Positions 24,897 to 35,623 of a stretch of 64,000 bases of DNA are shown one piece after another; position 1 is the stretch's first letter; the number at the start of each line of letters is the position of its first letter. Position numbers and translations under genes: made by a program. Origin of the DNA: Dipteris shenzhenensis (lineage: Eukaryota; Polypodiophyta; Polypodiopsida; Gleicheniales). The notes under the pieces were generated by a model. It was not told the DNA's origin. It ran no database searches and was given only the letters and a program-made list of their open reading frames with translations. The stretch lies in NCBI GenBank assembly GCA_047967505.1, contig CM106539.1. One strand, given 5' to 3'.

Positions 24897-26117
24897 TCAA
24901 CTTTGAAAGCCAAAAGTGGTGTGAAAACCAGCATCATCTAGCTGACCCACTGAAATAAGACTCTTGGTCAGCTTAGGCACATGTCTCACATGTTTCAAAA
25001 CAAATGCAGACCCATTTGCAAAAGAAAACTTTATGTCACCTGCTCCCACTATGTCACATGCATAGTCATTTCCAAGATGCACACAACCTGTCTTTCCACT
25101 ATCATAAGTGGAGAACCATTCCCTATGGGGAGTAACATGGAATGAAGCACCAGAATCCAAAATCCAATCCTGGGAATATGCATCATCTGAAGTGGTAAGC
25201 AACTCTGCAGATAAACTAGACATGAAGAGAACATCATTGTCACTATCACGTGTGACTGCATTGATTTCCTCGATCTTCACTTTTCCTTTGTCCTCCCTTG
25301 GACTCTCTTCCTTTTGATTTGCACCCCAATTTGCATTCTTTTTCTTATCCTTTTGCTCTCTTTTCAGCTTGTAGCAATCCTTTTTCATATGGCCCTTCTT
25401 GCCACAATGGTAACACTCAATGTTCCGTGCCCTGGATTTGCTACGAGACTTCCCTCTTTCTTGGGACTTCCCCCTGAACTGTGATCTGCCCCTTTGCACA
25501 TTTAAGGCTGCATCCTGCTTGTTGCCATCCATAGACTTCCGTCTAATCTCCTCGGCCAACAAGCTACCCACAACATCATCAAATTTCAGTACTCCACCAG
25601 GTGCAGAGTTACTGACAGCTGTACGGAAGGTATCCCATGAGGATGGCAATGAACATAAGAGAAATATTGCCTTAGTCTCCGCATCAAAATTCATTTTCTG
25701 AGCTTGAAGCTGGCTGAAAATAATATTGAATTCATTCAAGTGAGAAGCAATGGAGACCCCTTCCTTCATTTGCAGCTCAAACAACCTCTTCATGAGGTAA
25801 ACTTTATTAGAGGCAGTTTCCTTTTCATAAGTGGCACATAGTTTCTTTCACAAATCTTCCGTAGTCTGCTCATTTACTACTGTGAAATAAACTGACTCTG
25901 CAAGATGAAGTCTAATAGTAGACTTTGCTAATGCATCCAACTCATTCCAATCATCCTCAGACATATTTGCAGGCTTAGCTTCAATACCTGCCAAGGGTTT
26001 AATCTGCTTCTTTTGAATAAGCACATCCCTTATTTGCTCTTTCCACAAAGAAAAGTTTGTCCCATCAAACTTTTTAATGCTGAAAAACTCCTTTTCAGGC
26101 ATGGAAGAGGATGCCAT
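24897..26117 (-). pseudogene. Copia Gag and protease, interrupted by two stop codons
   Basis: The start is taken as the Met at 26117 (MASSSMPEKEFF), the normal copia Gag beginning, rather than the in-frame ATG at 26141. The N-terminal part has FDGTNFSLWKEQIRDVLIQ. A TGA at about 25847-25849 stands where LWKKL-type sequence is expected; the frame then continues to 24897. In that second part (298 residues from 25793): UBN2 block with LCSLPSSWDTF, a basic RS/GK region, CCHC knuckle CYHCGKKGHMKKDC (C127, C130, H135, C140) and aspartic protease LDSGASFHV (D213). A second TGA separates it from Pol at about 24894. Both stops fit single G-to-A changes in Trp codons. Frame is otherwise intact from 26117 to 22053. 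Confidence 0.93.
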
Positions 26118-26141
26118 GATGCAAATAAAGCAAAATCCCAA

Positions 26142-27543
26142 ATGCTAGTGCCTGCAAGAGAGAATCACACCAAATACCAGGTGCACCCAAATGTGTATGC
26201 CACAATAGAGTGAAATATCACCAAAATTCAAAGCTCAAAGCATCAAAAGATGCATCTGACTCATGTGCATATACTATGCATCCATATGAGCAAATCTGGC
26301 CCAAAAGAAAATGCCAATAAGTGCCAAATGACTCAAGCATAAACACTGTCCACTGGCATATGCATCAATAATGTCTCATCCAAGAGAGCATAGCACTATC
26401 AGTGCATCACCTGCAATGTGTCAAAGCTATCCCTCAGCTTAAAATAGCATCCATGTGCAAAGCGTCCATAAAAAATAGCATCCCACAAGGCAATTTGGGC
26501 CTATCAGCGCATCCAACAAGGACCGCAATGCATCCAAATGGCCTATAAATCATCCACTGCAACCCAATGCATACCACGAATGAGCACACACTGCTCAAAC
26601 TGCAACCAGAGTGATCTACATAAGGTATGCTCAAGAAATCATAGTCCCACGGTAATGAGGGCTACTGAAAATAGAACCTGAGATGCTTCAAAACATGGGC
26701 GCCATTGCATAATCGGACTCAGCAAGAAAATCTGCAAATATCTCTCTTCTGCCAGAACTCCAAAATCCCAACCGATGAGTGAGAAATGGGAGTCAACACT
26801 TATCCACTGCCATGTGGCATAAATCTAAGGTTTCAAAACCTTAGTATGAAAAATGCATAACAGAGAGACGAAATCGAATACACAGAGATTTATAACTCTG
26901 AAAATCCTCCACCGAATCACGCAAGAACTGATAGGTAGGGGTTTTTGGGCATCCGGAACGCAATGGGACAGACGGTTTTGGAAACCGTGGCCTCAATCAC
27001 TGGGTCCAACACACGGACTGAAAAACGTTTTTGGAAACAGAGCTATCTGTAAACTCCACCGGAGTGCGAATGATGAGCAACATAGAAGTTTTAGGACCTC
27101 CTGAGTCCACCGGAACTGACAGATCTGCAAATGGTTGCTCCAAACTTGAGTTCCAACACCCGGGCAAAAAACGCAAGAACTGACACAGTGAGTTAGAAAT
27201 CCAATGAAATGATCCCAGATTCAAGAATGAAGGTGTTTCCAAGCTCCTGAAGTAATGTGGACACCAAAAGCAAGCAATAGTTGCCTCCACAAGTCAATAC
27301 GGAGTCTCTGTCATCGAACGGAACAGGGAAAAGCTCAAAAAACGACTTTTTCTTTGAAAGCTCTTAACAGGCTCTCAAAACCACTTCGTAAAGCCAAAGT
27401 GACTTTTCCAAAGGTTCCTCCAAGGTCTCTGCACACTCGGATGCAAGTAAAGTCACCCACAAAGCTTCCCACAAAGCTTCTCCTTCCTCCCACAGAGCTG
27501 CTGAGCTTCCAAGCATTCACGCACGCTCAGCTAGATCACCCGG
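26142..27543 (-). other. Long 5' leader of the intact copia element
   Basis: 1.4 kb between PBS and Gag, unusually long for copia. No domain is visible in any frame. It may hold packaging or translation signals. The AAAACG/CCACCGGA-type words recurring around 26940-27120 hint at degenerate internal repeats. Confidence 0.6.
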
Positions 27544-27555
27544 GCTCTGATACCA
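27544..27555 (-). other. Primer-binding site (tRNA-iMet type)
   Basis: The minus strand reads TGGTATCAGAGC followed by CCGGGTG, two bases inside the 5' LTR, the expected spacing. Confidence 0.93.
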
Positions 27556-27557
27556 GT

Positions 27558-27725
27558 TGAGAGTGCTCTCAACGGAAGCAAGAACGGAAGAGGGAGAGAG
27601 AGCGAGAGAGCCACACAAGTTTGGTGGGTGCGGAACCACCCTAATCTTCTTTTTCATTCATTTATATATGTGTTTGAGTATTGTACATAACTGGGGTTAA
27701 GGCACAGTGACCTTTAACCCCCACA
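27558..27725 (-). repeat. 5' LTR of the intact copia element
   Basis: 168 bp, matching the left LTR except for one A/G and one G/T difference. It carries the outer TG..CA ends next to the TTTTG duplication. Confidence 0.96.
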
Positions 27726-27730
27726 TTTTG

Positions 27731-28385
27731 ATTTTTGGAATTGATAGGATTTTACCATTGCAGCGTGTAAAAATTTGACTGAAAGTGGACTTATGTGTCT
27801 TTCACAATGGAAATGACTAATCAGTGTTATATCTTATCAACTGTTAGATCAGCTATTGTGGTTTTGAAATTGTACATCATTGTACGACCTTTCCCTTTGA
27901 TTTGGAGGTATGTGACAAGGCTTATTTGCTTGAACCTCACCACATATATTGAAATTGTATCCTGGTTTTCTTGTATGTTTTCATGGACCCCAATAGAAAG
28001 AAGGAGCCTGCTACCTTAGGTGTGAGTTTTCAAAACAGAGAGACAACTTTCCAAAGCAAAGTGCGGTGGCTCAGTGGTAGAGGAGGTGGCTAGGAAAATG
28101 CTACCTCTGTATTTTGTATGTGTTCTCTCATCAAAGGGACACCTTCGCAACTCATTCTCCTTCCCCTACTCTATATGCTTCCACTCCTTGCCTCCTTGTA
28201 GTGCATTTCATCTCCTTTCCTCCCATAAACCCACTAGGACCCTTGCATTCTCTTAGACCCTTAGAGCCTCTTTATTATTCTCTTATCTCCATTCAGGAGG
28301 TTCTCTTTCTTTCTCAGGCTTTCCCATTCAAGAGTTCCCCACAAGACCCAGTTCTACCATGACCACTTCTTGAGGGTTTCAGAGA
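27731..28385. other. No gene recognised
   Basis: Short open frames only. A Pol III A-box-like GTGGCTCAGTGGTAG occurs near 28066 without a B box, so no tRNA or SINE is called. Confidence 0.45.
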
Positions 28386-28720
28386 GGACGGAGTGACACC
28401 AGGCCTCAGTATCCTGAGGATAGATGTGTCTCACACGCACTAGGGTTGCCAGCGGGTCTTATCCCATTAGCTGAGGATCGAGGAAGGGAGAGCCGCACAC
28501 CTATTTGCAGGCTATGCACATTGGTAGAGGTGGAGGCAGAGGAGCACTTCCTATGTAACTTGCCCCCACCTACTATGAGATTCGAGGACGGTACCACTAT
28601 TTCTTTCTAGAGGGACAACGGGTTCGGGCCACTCTCCCAGCTAATCCACTTCCATGACCAGGTATGTGTTGACCTCTTTTTGGTGGAGATGCGGTGACAT
28701 AAAGAGACCCTATTGTAGCA
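28386..28720 (+). pseudogene. LINE ORF2 zf-RVT fragment
   Basis: Plus-strand remains of the C-terminal Cys/His region of a non-LTR reverse transcriptase: RTPICRLCTLVEVEAEEHFL, then after one frame slip PTYYEIRGRYHYFFLEGQ. CxxC...EEHFL..CP is typical of the zf-RVT region. A preceding stretch (RIDVSHxLGLPAG) fits the usual lead-in. No poly(A) is seen. It differs from the adjacent minus-strand LINE, so it is a separate lineage. Confidence 0.6.
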
Positions 28721-28916
28721 GATCAGACATCAGAAGATGACAGTACCACAAGAGACAAACTGAGCACAGCGACACGTCGCCGACTTCTATGCCCTAATCA
28801 GCCGCAGGACACATCGAAGTAGAGGAGGAGGAGATCGCTAACATGAGGATAGCATGGAACTATGGGAAGAGATGATGCGGAGTGTAGAGCCAACAATGAG
28901 GATGAGCACAACATGC

Positions 28917-30780
28917 TTTTTTTTTTTGTGGGAAGAAATCTTTTATTGCTGTAGAATAATTACATTCATAGTTACTTCAAAAACGAAGTAGCTACTACTC
29001 AACTGAAGATCTCAGTATAAGCTGTATACATATCCTGATCAATCAAATGAGTCTGAAAGCAATCATAGAATGATTGTTGCAGAGATCGTTTGAAAAAAAG
29101 AAAAGATGAAAAAAGTGGATCACCAAAGACTCTATGATTTCTGTCCATCCATAAAGTCCATAGGGTCCAATAACGCACCCATACAAAAAATAAATCAAAA
29201 TCCTGTCTCTGTGGATGAAAGCCAAACAACCAGAAAAATCTACCAAAAGTAACAGTAGGAAATCGCTGTCGAAGCCTCTATCTGATGAGAGCAATGAGAT
29301 CAGAAGTATTTGGACAGGACCAAAAGATATGAAACACTGATTCAGTAGAGTGCTGGCATCTGTGACAAATAGTTGAAACAATATGTCTGTGTGCGAGTAA
29401 CTGTCCGGATGGAAAAATGCCAAGGAGAACTCACCATAGGAAAAGCTATTGTCGAAGAGGGACTTTGTAATGCCAAAGGAGGTGCAGCCTTTTTCGCCAC
29501 CACTTCATTGGACGATCCATATGCCAAATAGTATTTGCTCTGTGGGAAATCCAAGGTGGAGGTAATAACACTTTATACAGTGATGACACTGTGATATGTG
29601 AGAGCTTCAAAGGACAGACGTATAAGGAAGGAGAGCGTAAAATCCAATCCTCAAGCCGATTCTGAAGCTCCAAATGAGGTACCGGCAAGTACGGTTGGAG
29701 CATTGCTGAAATTTTATGCCATAAAGGACGATAGTGAGCTCCCAAACCATACTTGCGAGTAGCCATAGAAAAAGATAAAATTGTGCCATCATCCTGAAGT
29801 ACATCCGCCACAGATGAAATGCCTTTGAAGGAGAGAAAATAAGAACGTCTGGGTTCTTGTATGGCCAACGAAGGATGGAATACTTTAGACCAAAAAATAT
29901 TCTCTACCCTCAAAGAGTTGCCCGACAGAGAGTCCTTGCCATGCCATTCCAAGTGGGATAAGATGTGTTTCCAATCAAGAAGCAGACGAGAGACAAAAGG
30001 GCACCCTCTGATCTTGCCTTGGATAGAGCCAAATAAAAAATCCCACTGAGTAGGGTGCCAATTCCCAAAGGCAGATGTTTGAAGATGTAATAAGAGAGAA
30101 CGGATCATGAAAGCCCAGGGCTGATCTCCTTGCATAAACTGTATCATCATTTTCCCTCTGTGAGCAAGTAAATGCATTTGAATATTGAGAATGTTCAGAC
30201 CCCCGTGCATCTTTGGAGAACAGAGACGATGCATAGAGAGTAATCTGAGACTTTTCTTGCCATGTTTTGAACACTAGAAAATTTCCATGATAGTCGACAT
30301 AAATGAAACCAGATCTGCCTTAGTGAACATAGTGAGAGGCAGATAAAATTGTATGTATGCTATCAAAATGGATTGTGTGATTTGCAGACGAACATGTAAT
30401 GGCCAAGTTGCAAGCTTCCAATATTCAAGTTTTGCCCTTAACTTTACTAGCACCCAATGAGTTTGTTGTGAACGGGTAAGTCCCCAGCCTAGAGGATAAC
30501 CAAGATGTCGAATGAATTGAGAAGCGGGGACAATTTCTCCAGGCCACAGAAGGTTGTGCCATTCCTGTGCATGTAACGTTGGTTTTCTTCTCTCATGTTT
30601 ATACCTTGTCATTCCATCCTTGCCTTTCTATAAATGTTCCCATTTCTTGTATTGCTAGCTCCATCTCAATGAGATCCATGACTTCTTTCACCTTATTTCT
30701 TGCTTGTATAGCAATGAGGAGATGAGTCGCAACAAGGTATAGTGGGGCAACCCAATGAATCAAAATAGATGATACCATGG
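28917..30780 (-). mobile_element. 5'-truncated LINE (3' half of ORF2 with poly-A tail)
   Basis: Minus-strand non-LTR element. The 3' end is an 11-base A tail (T run on the plus strand, 28917-28927) preceded by AATAAA-containing sequence near 28935. Upstream, 30612-30274 has FIRHLGYPLGWGL and RLQITQSILIAYIQFYLP, the RT thumb region; 30234-29446 has SPKMHGGLNILNIQ, then the zf-RVT motif CHRCQHSTESVFHIFWSCP near 29290-29370. The C-terminal tail (29229-28999) has RYWTLWTLWMDRNHRVFG and SLQQSFYDCF. Three or more frame shifts. The endonuclease and most of RT are missing upstream of ~30780; 5' truncation is normal for LINE copies. The tail is homologous to the LINE at 42.3-45.7 kb. Confidence 0.88.
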
Positions 30781-30784
30781 TGGA

Positions 30785-31405
30785 GTGAGAATTTTACAAA
30801 TAAATAACCGATAAATTTTTTTGAGGGTAACTCTTTGGTCAATCAATTAAAAGAAATCAAGCATGACCCCCTATCGTGCGAGTATTTGAACTTACAAGCA
30901 ACAACAAATTTGCATAAAGATGGCAAAGCACTAAAAATTTTCAAAACCAAGTCATCCAACCGAATTTGTACATTAAATAAATGCAAGGTTTACCTATTAG
31001 ATTTAAAATCAAAATTTGACATTTTCTAAACGTTCTACATCTATACTTAAAGAATTAATGTGTCATATGATGAATTGGAGTGTGATAAAGGTTCCATTCC
31101 CTAGTTGTGGGTTAAAGCATGTATCTAGCAAACTAGCAATGTCTAGGCAATTGTTGGGGACTGTAGCCCCTACCACAACTACAAACCTAAGGAACTCAAA
31201 CTATTGACCAGAGGCTTAAGACACTTCCAAACACATTAAAATTTGTAAATACAAGCTAAAGGTCTAGTGCCTTTTCCTATGCCAATTCCTCAAAACTTAA
31301 CTCATACACATAATCAATTCAAGACCTTAATCAAGGGTAAGTGTTGATGAAAAACCAAGGTGGTTAAAGGGTCCAAGTTGAAGGACTGCTAATTAATAAC
31401 TACGT
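30785..31405. other. No feature seen
   Basis: AT-rich sequence with short frames and no motif. Confidence 0.5.
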
Positions 31406-32337
31406 GCTAGTAGTATAAATGAAGACCTTGAAACTCTAGCTAATATGCTAAGCTAGCACATGGGGGCCTTTGAGTGCAACAATAGGTATAGGTTCCCATA
31501 GGTTAAAGCCTTTGGACATTAGCCCCTTGCTACAAGTACACGTGTCCCTTCTTGCAAATGCAAGCTTTGAAACCACTTTTTACTTCTTCCCTTAAGGCCT
31601 TTGGACATTAGCCCCTTGCTACAAGTACATGTGGCCTTTGTTCGAAAATGCAAACTGCTTCTTACTTGCTTCCCTTAAGGCCCCTAAAGGTCTCTAGGCA
31701 TCTAGCCAAGTCTATAAGTTCAATGCATGTAGCCTAATCCTAGTTCTTGCAAACTCTAGCCACCAATAAAGATTTTGAAGCTTCTACTTGTAGCAAAAAG
31801 GGGTCTTTAGGCTTCTACACAATGCAAACACCCCTCCTAGGTAGGTTCACTGAACCTAATAAAAAATGTTTAAGCTAGTAGTATAAATGAAGACATTGGA
31901 ACTATAGCTAATATGCCAAGCTAGCACATGGGGGCCTTTGATTGCAACTAGAGGTATAAGTTTCCATAGGTTAAGGCCTTTGGACATTAGCCCCTTGCTA
32001 CAAGTACATGTGTCCCTTCTTGCAAAATGCAAGCTTTGAAACCACTTTTTACTTCTTCCCTTAAGGCCTTTGGACATTAGCCCCTTGCTACAAGTACATG
32101 TGGCCTTTGTTGGAAAATGCAAACTGCTTCTTACTTGCTTCCCTTAAGGCCCCTAAATGTCTCTAGGCATCTAGCCAAGTCTATAGGTTCAATGCATGTA
32201 GCCTAATCCTAGTTCTTGCAAACTCTAGCCACAAGTAAAGATTATGAAGCTTCTACTTGTAGCAAAAGGGGCCTTTCAGATTCTACACAATGCAAATGCC
32301 CCTCCTAGGTAGGTTACCTGAACCTAATTAAAAATGT
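31406..32337. repeat. 468-bp tandem duplication
   Basis: Copy 1 is 31406-31873 and copy 2 is 31874 to about 32337; both begin GCTAGTAGTATAAATGAAGA and end near CCTAGGTAGGTTxxCTGAACC. Within each copy a ~85-bp subunit carrying GGACATTAGCCCCTTGCTAC occurs twice. The copies look well over 90% alike by eye. No coding content is recognised. Confidence 0.9.
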
Positions 32338-33955
32338 ACATTGGGAAATACATTTTTAAGGGACGGATTGCCTTGACTTAACACAACATTTCAATAAAAG
32401 GCTTGGACTAATTCTTAAAATAAGAAGTATTAAGGAAAATAGCCAAGTGTTTATCCAATGCAAATAGTCATCTTGGCTAGAGCTCATTAAAAGTGAGCTA
32501 GGAATACCCATTTGTAGATAGGATCTTAACTTTTAAAAGGATCCTTGGAAGATTTCTTCAAACAAAAATAATAATGTACAAAGTTCACATAAGTGATACA
32601 CTCATTAGCAAGCCTATCAATAACTATTGAGTTAAGTAGTTTCGATGCTATAGCAAGAATGGAGATGAGTGCAAATAACCATGCATCATAGAAGATGGTC
32701 TAAAATGTCTTGAAATCAAGTAGATTGGAAGACTACTTTGTGCATACCAACTTGTTTTTTGACCTAAAATATTAAATTAATTGCTCTAATTCCTCATTGT
32801 GAGAGAGGATATTTTCCTCCCTCAATTCTCCTCAATTTTTATTTGTAATGATGTTTTCCTCAAGTATCTCATTACCCCCTTCCAATACAATAGGCCAAGG
32901 AATGAGGTTCTAGTAATACCATAGTACTAGCTGAGTGGGGCTCACATAGAATGAGAAAGCAGATTCTCCCCTCAAAGCCTAGCATATAGGCCATTAGAGC
33001 GAGATCAAGAATCATCATGACCAAGGTGTTACAAAAACTCTTTAAGTGAATTGAATGTTCAATATCTCTTGGAAAGACCTGCTCCTGATGCTATGGTAAT
33101 AACTCATGCATAGATCAATTTGCTACTATAGCCAATGCAAATCCTTTTTTCTCTTATTAATATAAGTTGGCATGGCCTTTTGGAGCCATTGGCCTCTCTA
33201 AGATTTCATTCACTAATTTGGGTTATGTCCTCACAATTAGCATTGGAGAGAAAATTTGCTAAGAGTTTTTCAACAAGAGGTGGTCTTCTCAAAACACCAT
33301 CGGACACCTCAATTGATTTCTTATGTTCGATAATGGTATCCATAATGGACTGCCAAATCCATGGCATATACTAGTGTCATTAACGGCTTTCATGCATGTG
33401 ATAGAATAGCCATGACTCAACATCTTTGCTCATGGAGAAATATCAGAGAGGGCCACTATGCCTAATTGCGATCCAATAAGTACGCCTAGCTTGCAATTTC
33501 TTTTGACGTTCAATGCAATGTTTGAGGTGCACAATGGAACATGTAGTCCTAACTCATAGACTTGTCCTTACTAGTGTTTAGTACCTATGTTTAGTAACTA
33601 TGATGCCAAATGTGTAACACATGACACAAACCCTTCTTAAGGGTACATGTTCATATAGAAATATGAAGTTGGGGCAATCATATTTCCTTAATAAATGGGT
33701 TATGGGATAAAGAGTCTGACTTAGTCAAGAGGCATAAGCAAGGGGATCTCAACCGCTTTGTCGACTTGAAGACTTGCTATATTATTGTGTGTGTCAAATG
33801 GACTTTCTTGTCAATCTTGAGGGTCTTGTTGCAAGAGTTGTATGAAGAAATTACCTTTCGGAAAGTATTATCATCAAATTGTCATTCAAGCTTTCAATGT
33901 TTGTAATACCAAGTTGCATCTTAGTAAAGGGTGGTCGACCATAGACCCTACAATC
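32338..33955. other. No gene recognised
   Basis: About 1.6 kb of AT-rich DNA. No open frame above 80 codons and no domain motif on either strand. Confidence 0.5.
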
Positions 33956-33960
33956 AAGGC

Positions 33961-34586
33961 TTGATACTATACATAAAACATAAATGGATTACCTCATACA
34001 TAAAAAAGCTTTCTGTATGCTACATACAACTTTCTCCTGCACACTCCAGTCTGCACACCAGTACCCTACTGGAGAGCATTGTGCAGAGCCATCCTAAGCA
34101 TCTACATCAGCATAAAGTGTTCTTGCAAGCCAGAAGTCCAGAAGTCTGCCGCTGTACATCTACATACTGTAGGAGAGCATAAGGGTCCAGCAAAGGAGAG
34201 CTTTATCTGCAGTATACCTTCGGAGAAAAACTTTGCAGGAGTACTCAGCCTTGATCAGCTGCTAAAGCCTACCACAGAGGCATGGGCAGAGAGGAAGAGT
34301 TTCCTACAGTGGGTGCAGCAAAACAAAGCCTGTTTTGGTACCATACCTCAGGGATTGTTTCCAGAGGTGTTGGTACATTGGAGGGCAAGTTTTTGCACTT
34401 GAGATTCTATATATATCTTTCTGTTTTGGCTATAAATCTGAGTATTCTTTTAGATCTGGATTTCCCTCTCACATTCAAGTAAAGCAAATGTGTTTGAGTT
34501 GCGTTCCACGCAATAGTTTCTTGTGATCTCACTGTAGAGTAGTGTTGGCCCTAAGCAAGTAACCTACCTCTTAAGTTTTCTAACAT
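33961..34586 (+). repeat. Possible LTR or LTR fragment
   Basis: Promoter-like organisation: a TATATATAT box near 34410, then a pyrimidine-rich stretch ending CAAGTAACCTACCTCTTAAG and TTTTCTAACA, which resembles an LTR R-U5 end. No PBS follows and no partner LTR is seen, so this may be a solo LTR or chance. Boundaries are guesses. Confidence 0.3.
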
Positions 34587-34625
34587 TATGGACAGGTTGT
34601 CCTTGGGCAGCTACAGAGATGAATG

Positions 34626-34663
34626 GGGGGCGTGCGGCACGGGGGGAGGAGGGGGGGGGGGGA

Positions 34664-34709
<46 letters not shown>
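34626..34709. repeat. G-rich run and (GA)n microsatellite
   Basis: GGGGGG-rich DNA at 34626-34665, including a run of a dozen G, followed by (GA)n to about 34708. It is able in principle to form G-quadruplexes. Confidence 0.9.
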
Positions 34710-34712
<3 letters not shown>

Positions 34713-35623
34713 AGAAGTAGGAGATTGAATTAGTTCACAAAGATAAGATGTAAAATCAATAGCTTTCTACGAGTGTTGGGGTCGATGCTTGCATACTCCT
34801 CCCCCTCATCCACTAAATTACTCCCTTTCTTGATCACTAACCCCTAGAGCTAAACCCAGTAACTTAGTTTGTTTTTCCCCTTCAATACAAAGTTTCACAG
34901 CACTGGATTGGCAATCTTAAAGCCTTTATGACACAACACAGAGTTGATATCCATTCGTTACTCCATTGTGAGCTTAAACATAGTGCCACTGTGATGCCCC
35001 ATCTTTAACTCAAACATTAATCCAAAGCATTATCTCTGAAAGCCTATATGAATTACGATAGCTACTTCAACTTTTCTATACTTATTTGAAATCTACTACT
35101 AATCCATGAGTGAGTGGTGAAAGATGTGACTTCTTGCCTGCGTATGTAATACGCCAGGCAGTCTTTTAATCATTTGTGGACATAACTACTTGCATTGCAT
35201 TGGAATTTGTCTTCATAACTATACCACACACTAGCTAAGGTCAGAAGAACGCAAGCCCTTCAATCATATTACATCATCAGTTTTTAAAACGAATTGTAAC
35301 CTCACTCAGTCCTGTTTAAATGTCAGTAAGATGGGGCGATTCTACTCAAGAACTTTTGCCTAGTCGCTGAACAAGGATCTTTGAAAAGTGAATCACAATC
35401 CAAAAATAGTTGACTCGACTGCAAGGGCAGAAGTCATCTCCATGGAACATGCAAAGTTGCCCAACCTATTTTGGGCACAATAAGAGGGATTTGTATAATA
35501 GTCCCTTCAGCAGCACATTGTACATGAATTCCAATACACAAACCAAGGTCTTACCTTTTCAAAGGTTGAATACACAACATTCTCTTCATCTTCAGCCATA
35601 CAGTTGCATAAAATTAATACCAA
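34710..35623. other. 3' flank of the methyltransferase exon; no feature resolved
   Basis: Would hold the 3' UTR and poly(A) site of the gene ending at 35624. I could not pick a convincing polyadenylation signal. No transposon motif is visible. Confidence 0.4.

Larger units (their letters stand above)
21827..27730 (-). mobile_element. Near-complete Ty1/copia retrotransposon with target-site duplication
   Basis: Element 21832-27725 (5894 bp), flanked by the 5-bp duplication TTTTG at 21827-21831 and 27726-27730. Order on the minus strand: 5' LTR (27558-27725), PBS, 1.4-kb leader, gag-protease-integrase-RT-RNase H, polypurine tract, 3' LTR (21832-21999). Integrase precedes RT, the copia order. 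The LTRs are both 168 bp and differ at only two positions by my comparison (about 1.2%), so it inserted recently relative to everything else in the window. The single long reading frame is interrupted by just two TGA codons, each where a Trp is expected. It could be mobilised only in trans. Confidence 0.97.

Noticed and set aside
28060-28120. tRNA-like or SINE start (GTGGCTCAGTGGTAG)
   Set aside because: Only an A-box-like word; no B box and no cloverleaf could be drawn.
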